Made by a program: the position numbers and the translations under genes
Notes under the pieces: generated by a model
Databases searched by the model: none
Told to the model about the DNA's origin: nothing
Seen by the model: only the letters and a program-made list of their open reading frames with translations
Shown here: positions 8,501 through 13,339 of the stretch, in pieces
Position numbering within the stretch: position 1 is the stretch's first letter
Layout of the letters: every line of letters begins with the position of its first letter
Assembly: GCA_022567055.1 (NCBI GenBank)
Contig: JADFHU010000066.1
Coordinates: 1 to 13,339, forward strand
DNA: 13,339 nucleotides
DNA from: Planctomycetota bacterium
Lineage (GTDB): Bacteria; Planctomycetota; Phycisphaerae; Sedimentisphaerales; Anaerobacaceae
Direction: 5' to 3'

Positions 8501-9443
8501 CTCCCACGGCCTGGGCCCCTCCTTTGTCCAGGGCCCCGCGGCGCATGGCAGGGCCCAAGGCCACGCCGGCGACATGCTTGACCAGCACCGGGACATTGTC
8601 TACCACCTTCACCACGCTCTGCTCGATGTCTTCGACGCGCTTGATAAAGCCGATGCCGCGGATGAAATACTCCACGCGGTTTAGCTCCAAGGTCTTGGCA
8701 CCGACGTCGATATTGGAGGCCTTGACCGCGCTGTAGACATCCGCGAAGGTCACGCCATAGGCCCGCATCGCGTCGGGATCCAGATCGATCTGGTACTCAC
8801 GGACAAACCCGCCCACCGAGGCCACTTCCGAGACCCCCTCGGCACTGAGCAGGCTGTAGCGCACATACCAGTCCTGGACCGTACGCAGCTCTTCCAGGTC
8901 CCAGCCACCGCAGGGTTGCCCGTTGGGGTCGTGACCTTCCAAGGTGTACCAAAAGATCTGTCCCAAGGCGGTGGCATCCGGTCCCAGCGCGGGCCGCACG
9001 CCATCGGGGAGCGTGCCGGCGGGCAGGCTGTTGAGCTTCTCCAGGATCCGGCTCCGCGACCAGTAGAACTCGATGTTCTCCTTGAAGATGATATAGATGG
9101 TGGAGAAACCGAACATGGAATAACTGCGGATGGTCTTGATGCCGGGCACTCCCAGCAGTGACACCGTCAGCGGATAACTGATCTGGTCCTCCACGTCCTG
9201 GGGGGAGCGTCCCATCCACTCGGTGAACACGATTTGCTGATTCTCGCCGATATCGGGTATCGCATCGACCGGCACCGGCCGGCGTGGCAGAGACCCAATC
9301 TCCCAATCAAAGGGCGCGACCATGAGCCCCCAGCCTATGATCAAGATCACGAACAGGAAGACGACGAGCTTGTTCGTCAGGCAGAACCGCATCAGTCGGC
9401 CTATCCAGGATCGTTGTTCTGCAGTTTGATTTGGGTCGCTCAT
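5511..9443 (-). CDS. cusA: CusA-type heavy-metal RND efflux pump (Cu+/Ag+), long form
   Basis: This 1310-residue inner-membrane proton antiporter would export Cu(I)/Ag(I) through CusB and CusC. The N-terminus has TM1 (about residues 20-45), then a periplasmic porter domain beginning PVDAIPDIGENQQIV. GTMVDMGIVICEN carries the conserved intramembrane Asp (D488). M766 (LFMP), M816 (PISMIE) and M905 (LVMLQSGM) line up with the three metal-binding methionines of E. coli CusA (M573, M623, M672), the basis for calling copper/silver. D1202-D1203 lies where CusA has a proton-relay Glu. The protein is about 260 residues longer than E. coli CusA. Extra parts include a hydrophobic insertion at about 582-688 and about 40 residues between M816 and M905. 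Start ATG 9443 follows AGGAAAGGA (9456-9448); a TTG at 9464 is possible but worse. Confidence 0.95.
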   Translation of the reverse strand: MSDPNQTAEQRSWIGRLMRFCLTNKLVVFLFVILIIGWGLMVAPFDWEIGSLPRRPVPVDAIPDIGENQQIVFTEWMGRSPQDVEDQISYPLTVSLLGVPGIKTIRSYSMFGFSTIYIIFKENIEFYWSRSRILEKLNSLPAGTLPDGVRPALGPDATALGQIFWYTLEGHDPNGQPCGGWDLEELRTVQDWYVRYSLLSAEGVSEVASVGGFVREYQIDLDPDAMRAYGVTFADVYSAVKASNIDVGAKTLELNRVEYFIRGIGFIKRVEDIEQSVVKVVDNVPVLVKHVAGVALGPAMRRGALDKGGAQAVGGVVVARYGDNPLAVIKHVKAKIEELSPGLPSKVHIDFSNVSAEQVRQYAFDHGFEAYAGAKLNQEGWTAHLRATEQADWPPWAALSKVAIVPFYDRTGLIYETLGTLHSALSDEILITIIVVILMVMHLRSSLLISGLLPLAVLMCFIGMKLFGVDANIVALSGIVIAIGTMVDMGIVICENILRHLDEAPPEESRLEVVHRAASEVGSAVLTAVATTVISFLPVFTMMGAEGKLFKPLAFTKTFALVASVITALTIIPPAAHLLFCGRITGKHLRRAVHGGLVLIGVMAGFLLTWWAGLALILFAVYHLTADRLPAPCRRWAPWVANLLAVLLVGYILSEHWSPVGPEKGMLRNLAFVALLVAVLLGLFRLFQKGYPHILRWCLAHKLLFLTVPTLLLITGAAIWLGFDKVFAPLPDSVKTTTFWSRGTEAFPGLGKEFMPPLDEGSFLFMPTTMVHASMGEALDILSKQDMALQGIPEVESVVGKIGRAETPLDPAPISMIETVVNYKPEYVTDTAGRRLKFRYDRLDETFVRDEKGELIPDAHGRPFRQWRESIRSADDIWDEIVRVTRIPGTTSAPKLQPIAARLVMLQSGMRAPMGVKIKGPDLATIEQVGLNIERLLKQVPGVEPAAVFADRIVGKPYLEIVPDRAALARYGIAMRAFQDVVEVAIGGRQVTTTVEGRKRFPVRVRYQRELRADIESLGRILVPDAAGVQIPLEQIAQIRYVRGPQVIKSEDTFLIGYVLFDKKTGQAEVDVVEACQAYLKAKEASGELVIPAGVNYSFAGTYENQLRSQKTLSVVLPLALFAIFMVLYFQFHSVVTTSLVFTGILVAWSGGFLMLWCYGQNWFLDFSLMGLNMRDLFHIHPINLSVAVWVGFLALFGIASDDGVVISTYLDQSFRDSQTTTIEEIRAATVQAGQRRVRACLMTTATTILALIPVLTSTGRGSDVMVPMAIPSFGGMAIEVMTMLIVPVLYCAVQEIKLKAGIGGGRLDG

Positions 9444-9454
9444 AGTTTCCTTTC

Positions 9455-9566
9455 CTCGCGCCAAGGCGCCAAGGCGCAGACGTTAAGAACCACTGAACTT
9501 TTGTCCATTGTCACCAGGCGTGACATCCAGAAAGTGTCCTTCGCGATCTTTGCGCCTTTGCGAGAG
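9455..9566. repeat. Palindromic repeat in the cusB-cusA spacer
   Basis: CTCGCGCCAAGGCGC (9455-9469) faces GCGCCTTTGCGAGAG (9552-9566), matching 13 of 15 positions as inverted arms. The motif GGCGCCAAGGCGC is locally repeated. The centre holds a second hairpin, TGTCAC-CAGGC-GTGACA (9509-9525). Motifs of the type CTTTGCGCCTTTGCGAGAG are, from memory, common dispersed intergenic repeats in environmental bacteria. The element fills the 131-bp spacer and its left edge touches the cusA ribosome-binding site, so in the mRNA it could tune the cusB:cusA ratio or protect the upstream message. Confidence 0.65.
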
Positions 9567-9574
9567 GCCAAAAC

Positions 9575-11521
9575 TCACTTGCCCTCGATGGTGCTCTTTT
9601 TCCACCCACAGTGCAGCATCGTCGCTCCGAAGTAAGGATTTAGCAGGGCGTCGTTGTCCTGTAGCCAATCGCCTCCCTGGTTGTCGAAAGCCATGGGACA
9701 GTGCATGACATAGGCGGTGTCCGTCCCCAGCGGCCCCCAGGCCTGGGACAAGCCAATCATCACTTGGGACACCTGCAGAAAGTGTTCTCGCAGAGAAACG
9801 ATGTCCGTCGTGGCCGTAACCTTTGCCATAGTGTCTTCTAAAGACCGGGCGCTGCGCATCCAGAACCTATGGGTTTCCATTCCAAACAGGGCCATGTCAA
9901 CCTGTTTCAAGGCGTTGGAGAACCCTGCCGTCGAGAGGATTGCAGCGTTGGGATCATCGGCGGCCAGGGCCTGCTGCATGCTAAAGTACGCTGTGAAGAG
10001 GGGTGCGAGTTGCTCTATGAGTTCGGGTTTCAGCGCGGGCTGTCGGGCCGCAGGCGTCGCAGCCGTCGCAGGCGCAACCTCGGGTTTTAGGCTCATCATG
10101 CTTGGCTTGGCCTGGATCTGCAACTCCGCATCGATCTTGAAGTTGCCCTGAACCACGACGAGCTCTCCTTCTCTCAAACCGTCACGCACGAGGTAGTGGT
10201 CTCCGGCTCTGGGACCCAAGGTGACTTCACGGCCCGAGAAGGTCGGCCTCTCGGCCTCCGGATCCTTCACATAGACGACGGCCCGGGTCCCGGTGCGCAG
10301 GGCCGCCGACGCCGGAATCACCAGCGGCGCCTGCTGCTGCGCCAAGGCGTCATCCACATATCCCAGGGACTCGGTCGTGACCAGGGGCATCTCGCAGAGG
10401 TCACACGCTCCGGCCGCCTCTTTGATGATGTCCGGATGCATACGGCAGATCCATTTGCCGGACAAGGCGGCATCCATGACCTTGCCGCCGGCCGCCACTT
10501 GGGCATGGACCACGGCGGTGACAAACATATCGGGTTTGAGTCTACCGTCTGCATTGGGTACATTGACTCGGATCTTGACGGTGCGTGTCTTGCCGTCCAG
10601 GACCGGGTCAATGAAGGCGATGGTGCCCTTAAAGACTTGGCCCGGATAGGAGACCGTGCTGAACTCGACGGGCTGACCGTAGCGTAGCCACTGCAAGTCC
10701 GATTCGTAGGCGTCCAACTTGATCCACACGGTGGACAGATCGGCGATGGTGTAGATCTGGGTCCCTTCCTGGACATACATGCCCTCCACGGCGTTCTTGT
10801 GGACCACGATGCCGCCGGTCGCTGCGTAGATCGTCATGTGGTCGGAGGCCGTGCCCCTCTCTTCAATCTCCGCCACCTGCGCACCGGTCAGGCCCCACAG
10901 ACGCAGCTTCTCCCGCGCGGCCTCCAAGGTGGCGGCCGTGCTCTGCCGCAGGAGAGTCGATTCGGATCGCCGGATCGTTTCGATTGACTTGAGGGCCTGC
11001 AGCAATTCTACCTGGGCGCTGAGCAACTCCGGGCTGTAGAGAGAGACCAGATGATCGCCCTTCTTGACGGGCACGCCGGTGTAGTCCACGAAGAGTCTGT
11101 CCAGGCGACCCGGTATCCGCGCCGCAATGGTGGACAGGCGCGTCTCGTCGAAGTCGACCCGGCCCACCATGCGGATCGTGGCCGTCACGAATCGACGTTC
11201 CACCGGCACCACCTGGATGTCCATGAGCTTGGCCGCGCTGTCACTGAGACGGAGTTGGGGCAGATCGTCGGGACCCCCATCATCAATCAGGGGAATCAGC
11301 GCCATGCCGCACTTAGGGCAGGGTCCCGCCTTGGGGAGATCGATCTCGGGGTGCATGGAACAGGTCCACCGGGCAGGCGTCTCTTCCTGCCCTAGCGCAT
11401 CATGCTGACCGGTTCCCCGGTGTGGCGTGTGAGAGCCAAAGAATCCGCGCAGCCAGAATCCCAGTAGCAGCAACCCGATGGCAACAGTGACCTGAACGCT
11501 CGTCGTTTTTTTGGACTGCAT
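9575..11521 (-). CDS. cusB: CusB-type periplasmic adaptor with two metal-binding modules and DUF3347-like C-terminus
   Basis: This 648-residue membrane-fusion protein would link the CusA pump to the CusC channel and hand it metal. Residues 8-28 are an N-terminal membrane anchor/signal. Residues 52-78 form a heavy-metal-binding domain (C54, M56, H57, C68, C71, M73). From about 90 come the adaptor barrel, lipoyl and alpha-hairpin regions (helical 165-210), with the return half near 225-345. A second, degenerate metal-binding module is inserted at 357-380 (C359, M361, H362, C373, C376). Residues from about 500 to 640 resemble DUF3347, with possible metal ligands in MHCPM (606-610) and MLHC (635-638). 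E. coli CusB, by contrast, is about 400 residues and works with separate CusF. The gene starts 15 bp after the cusC stop, with AAGGGG 8 nt before ATG. Confidence 0.93.
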   Translation of the reverse strand: MQSKKTTSVQVTVAIGLLLLGFWLRGFFGSHTPHRGTGQHDALGQEETPARWTCSMHPEIDLPKAGPCPKCGMALIPLIDDGGPDDLPQLRLSDSAAKLMDIQVVPVERRFVTATIRMVGRVDFDETRLSTIAARIPGRLDRLFVDYTGVPVKKGDHLVSLYSPELLSAQVELLQALKSIETIRRSESTLLRQSTAATLEAAREKLRLWGLTGAQVAEIEERGTASDHMTIYAATGGIVVHKNAVEGMYVQEGTQIYTIADLSTVWIKLDAYESDLQWLRYGQPVEFSTVSYPGQVFKGTIAFIDPVLDGKTRTVKIRVNVPNADGRLKPDMFVTAVVHAQVAAGGKVMDAALSGKWICRMHPDIIKEAAGACDLCEMPLVTTESLGYVDDALAQQQAPLVIPASAALRTGTRAVVYVKDPEAERPTFSGREVTLGPRAGDHYLVRDGLREGELVVVQGNFKIDAELQIQAKPSMMSLKPEVAPATAATPAARQPALKPELIEQLAPLFTAYFSMQQALAADDPNAAILSTAGFSNALKQVDMALFGMETHRFWMRSARSLEDTMAKVTATTDIVSLREHFLQVSQVMIGLSQAWGPLGTDTAYVMHCPMAFDNQGGDWLQDNDALLNPYFGATMLHCGWKKSTIEGK

Positions 11522-11536
11522 GGCTGAAACCCCTTT

Positions 11537-12883
11537 TTATGGTTTAGGAGACGTACCGGTTGTCGTGTGCGGCGCGGCAAGATCTCCGACCATGAACTCT
11601 AGTGCCGCCAGACTCCGTCCGTGGTCCGCGCCGGCCCGGGCGTGGGCCAGTTGAAACTCGAGCGTGACGCGCTGTGCGTCAATCAACTCTAAGAAGCTCC
11701 CCGAGCCGTTGCGAAACGCCGCCTCAGTTACCGTGAGGGCCTCCTGGGCCTTGGGCAGCAGCGTGTCACCGTAGAGGTTTCGTTTGCGCTGGGCATCGCG
11801 GAGGTGATACAGGTCGAGTTTGAGACGGGCATGAAGCCGGTTGGTCAGATCCTGTCTTTCTTTCTGGGCGCTCAATTGCCTGAGTTTCTGTTCTCGGACC
11901 CTGGCAGAAAGGCGTTTGTGCCGCAACGGGATATTGAGCGAGACAGCGGCGCCCACGACGTCTTGACCGCTGTCGGGAGTCATTGCGCCGAAGGGCGCCT
12001 CGCCGATATCGACATAGGACAGCCCCACCGTCAGATCCGGACGGTAAGCCTTTTTGGCCAAGTCCGTTGCCAAACGATGCTGGCGCGCCGTGGTGCTCAG
12101 GGCCAGCAATTTGGGGTGGGTCCGATCCAGACGATCGAACAACGCCTCTTCACTGAGAGCCTTTTCGGGCAAAGAGATGTCCATCGGTATCTCGAGCAGG
12201 GCCGTCACAGGCCGGTTCAAGGCTGCGTTAAGCCGTGCCTTTGTGGGTCCTGCCAGGTCACGCAAGGTCTTTAGCCGATCCTCCAGTTTTCCCAATTCGA
12301 CCTGCACCTTGATCATATCCGGCTGTGACGCGGCCGCCGCGCGGTACCGGGCCCGCACCACTTCATCGAGGTGGATGAGTAGATTGACATGCTCCTGGGT
12401 CACAGCCAGGGAACGTCCCAAAAAGTACAGGTCATAGTAGGCGTTCTTGACCTCCAGGAAGAGGCTGCGCTTGGCGCCCTCATAGGCGTGGTAGTCCGCT
12501 TGGGCAGCCTGCGCCGCTACCTTCCCGGCCAGGTCCAGCTTGCCGAACCAAGGCATCATTTGAGACAGCTCGAAGGCCTGGCGCTGGGGCCCGACCCGAG
12601 TCTCGACTTCTCTGATGAAATAACGATAGGAGAAACGGGGATCAGGCAGGGAGCGGGCCTGCGGGATTCTTTCCAGCCCCGCCTTCCAGCGGTCAAAGGC
12701 GGCCTCCAACCCGGGATTGTTGAAAGCCGCAAACACGAGGTAGTCCGACAGGGTTGCATGGGGATCCAGGGCGTGGCTTTTACCTGGAGGCGTGACACGA
12801 GCAGCGGCATAGGAGACGGCGTTTGCCGCCATGACCATGAGCACGATTGAGAGGACAGAGAACGTAGACATCCTTGATCGCAT
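11537..12883 (-). CDS. cusC: CusC/TolC-type outer-membrane efflux channel
   Basis: This 448-residue outer-membrane factor would form the exit duct for the Cus pump. Residues 1-27 are a Sec signal peptide (basic start, hydrophobic core, AAA near the cleavage point). No lipobox Cys is seen, unlike E. coli CusC, which is lipidated. The mature part shows the doubled TolC layout of long coiled helices with beta strands: residues NPGLEAAFDRWKAG and SQMMPWFGKL in the first half, and AAVSLNIPL, FRNGSGSFLELIDAQR in the second. The PWFGKL segment is typical of metal-RND outer-membrane factors. Start ATG 12883 has GGGAG about 9 nt upstream. It is first in the cusCBA operon, transcribed from the promoter at 12973-13000. 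Confidence 0.92.
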   Translation of the reverse strand: MRSRMSTFSVLSIVLMVMAANAVSYAAARVTPPGKSHALDPHATLSDYLVFAAFNNPGLEAAFDRWKAGLERIPQARSLPDPRFSYRYFIREVETRVGPQRQAFELSQMMPWFGKLDLAGKVAAQAAQADYHAYEGAKRSLFLEVKNAYYDLYFLGRSLAVTQEHVNLLIHLDEVVRARYRAAAASQPDMIKVQVELGKLEDRLKTLRDLAGPTKARLNAALNRPVTALLEIPMDISLPEKALSEEALFDRLDRTHPKLLALSTTARQHRLATDLAKKAYRPDLTVGLSYVDIGEAPFGAMTPDSGQDVVGAAVSLNIPLRHKRLSARVREQKLRQLSAQKERQDLTNRLHARLKLDLYHLRDAQRKRNLYGDTLLPKAQEALTVTEAAFRNGSGSFLELIDAQRVTLEFQLAHARAGADHGRSLAALEFMVGDLAAPHTTTGTSPKP

Positions 12884-12886
12884 GCG

Positions 12887-12937
12887 TCACATCTCCCAGG
12901 CCGGATCGATTTTTTTGCCGCGTTTCACCATTCTCAT
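12887..12937 (-). CDS. Possible short leader ORF ahead of cusC (16 codons)
   Basis: An ATG at 12937 (or 12931) opens a short frame ending MVKRGKKIDPAWEM. Its TGA lies 3 nt before the cusC ATG and in the same frame. AGAGG stands about 6 nt before the 12931 ATG. It lies between the operon promoter and cusC, so it could couple or tune cusC translation. There is no recognisable motif, no Cys/His/Met cluster, and the size is within chance, so this is speculative. Confidence 0.25.
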   Translation of the reverse strand: MRMVKRGKKIDPAWEM

Positions 12938-12972
12938 CCTCTTCTTGTCGGCATGGTGCAAATAACTCGTTC

Positions 12973-13000
12973 ATCATAGGAGACCCATTGCCCTTGTCAA
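12973..13000 (-). promoter_or_regulatory. Sigma70 promoter of the cusCBA operon
   Basis: On the - strand a perfect -35 TTGACA (13000-12995) and a -10 TATGAT (12978-12973) are separated by 16 bp. The start would fall near 12966, leaving a leader of about 80 nt before cusC. The normal spacer argues against a MerR/CueR-type distorted promoter (19-20 bp), and no CueR-like dyad is seen between the boxes. Confidence 0.75.
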
Positions 13001-13042
13001 TCGAAGTCTTGCCTCTCTCTCCGGCCCATTCAGAGTACAGTT

Positions 13043-13066
13043 GTTTGCGTTCATGTTTGTGTTCAC
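13043..13066. repeat. Two tandem 12-bp repeats upstream of the cus promoter
   Basis: GTTTGCGTTCAT (13043-13054) is followed directly by GTTTGTGTTCAC (13055-13066), matching 10 of 12 positions. They sit about 43-66 bp upstream of the -35 hexamer. Such a direct repeat could be a binding site for an activator, for instance a two-component response regulator, but no regulator gene is visible. Confidence 0.35.
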
Positions 13067-13106
13067 TTACCAAACGGTTACCCCTTCGTGATTGTTCCGA
13101 CAAACC

Positions 13107-13124
13107 TTCCGGAAGTATCCGGAA
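13107..13124. promoter_or_regulatory. Palindrome TTCCGGA-N4-TCCGGAA
   Basis: TTCCGGA (13107-13113), spacer AGTA and TCCGGAA (13118-13124) form a perfect 7-bp inverted repeat. It could be an operator or a hairpin at the 3' end of the RNA element at 13121-13300, with which it overlaps by 4 nt. No T-tract follows on the - strand, so a classical terminator is not supported. Confidence 0.4.
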
Positions 13125-13300
13125 CCGTCAAGAAATAACTTCCACATTTGAATGCCCAATTGCACCCCATCTTTGACCGCTTCTCAATCGCGATATCCGC
13201 GACGTAGAACAGCTACGCCTGTGGTTTCGCTCAATCGGGCGCGACCAAATATGGGGCACACTTGGACCTCAAATTGCACAACTTATTCCTTGACGATCCC
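13121..13300 (-). ncRNA. Long imperfect hairpin, candidate structured RNA on the - strand
   Basis: Bases 13121-13180 and 13241-13300 are gap-free inverted arms of 60 nt, identical at 42 positions. All 11 transition differences turn into G-U pairs in the - strand RNA (53 of 60 positions paired), while none would pair in the + strand RNA. This asymmetry is what selection on a - strand RNA leaves behind. The outer 18 positions are fully paired and the middle (positions 19-33) is irregular. The inner stem is closed by a 60-nt loop with smaller hairpins, such as GGCGUAG-CUGUU-CUACGUC and UCGCG-GAUAU-CGCGA. I do not recognise the family; 6S-like RNA or a decayed mobile element are alternatives. No clear promoter or T-tailed terminator is visible. 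Confidence 0.55.
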
Positions 13301-13339
13301 TTAAGAACGAAGTTCGTGGAAAGCCAAGGGGTCGGGGGG

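Noticed and set aside
5511..9464. Earlier TTG start for cusA at 9464
   Set aside because: It falls within the palindromic repeat arm and has no ribosome site, whereas ATG 9443 is preceded by AGGAAAGGA.
13156..13270. Short - strand frame through the long hairpin ending SETTGVAVLRRGYRD
   Set aside because: It is only about 30 codons, begins after a stop, has no start or ribosome site, and the RNA-pairing signal explains the sequence better.
13263..13278. Sigma54-like site TGGACCT-N4-TTGCA on the + strand with correct GG/GC spacing
   Set aside because: It has three mismatches in the -24 element and lies wholly inside the right arm of the long hairpin, whose pairing explains the sequence. No downstream gene is visible.
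13121..13300. attC (integron) site reading of the long hairpin
   Set aside because: The required GTTRRRY and RYYYAAC ends are not present and no integrase or cassette genes are seen.

Overview
The window comes from a GC-rich, diderm (Gram-negative type) environmental bacterium. The outer-membrane factor CusC and the tripartite RND pump show that it has an outer membrane. A class II B12-dependent ribonucleotide reductase with NrdR-type operators, a lone ribD end, and a long CusA with a DUF3347-type CusB together resemble Nitrospirota or similar environmental phyla. That placement is an inference from gene style and I hold it loosely.

Left part, + strand. Bases 1-674 are the 3' end of ribD (riboflavin synthesis), cut by the window edge. 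A gap of about 700 bp follows. It holds a consensus-like sigma70 promoter (728-756), a foldable stretch and a strong intrinsic terminator (836-887), which together look like an independent small RNA gene of about 125 nt. Farther along, two NrdR-like boxes 32 bp apart (1306-1353) lie just upstream of nrdJ. The pair nrdJ (1378-4455) and proC (4478-5287) follows, separated by 22 bp and probably co-transcribed. They supply deoxyribonucleotides and proline.

Middle. proC and the cus operon converge on a 223-bp spacer containing a nested inverted-repeat element (5320-5488).

Right part, - strand. cusC-cusB-cusA (12883 to 5511) encodes a Cu(I)/Ag(I) tripartite efflux system: outer-membrane channel, periplasmic adaptor and RND pump. 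The pump keeps the three methionines of the E. coli CusA metal site, which argues for copper/silver over zinc/cobalt. The adaptor carries two Cys-rich metal-binding modules and a C-terminal DUF3347-like domain. No separate CusF gene is present, so these domains may take over metal delivery. A second palindromic repeat sits between cusB and cusA. A good sigma70 promoter (12973-13000) drives the operon, with a short leader ORF before cusC.

Far right. Bases 13121-13300 form a long imperfect hairpin with two 60-nt arms and a 60-nt loop. All 11 transition-type differences between the arms become G-U pairs in the - strand RNA and none do in the + strand RNA. This points to an uncharacterised structured RNA on the - strand and is the most unusual signal in the window.
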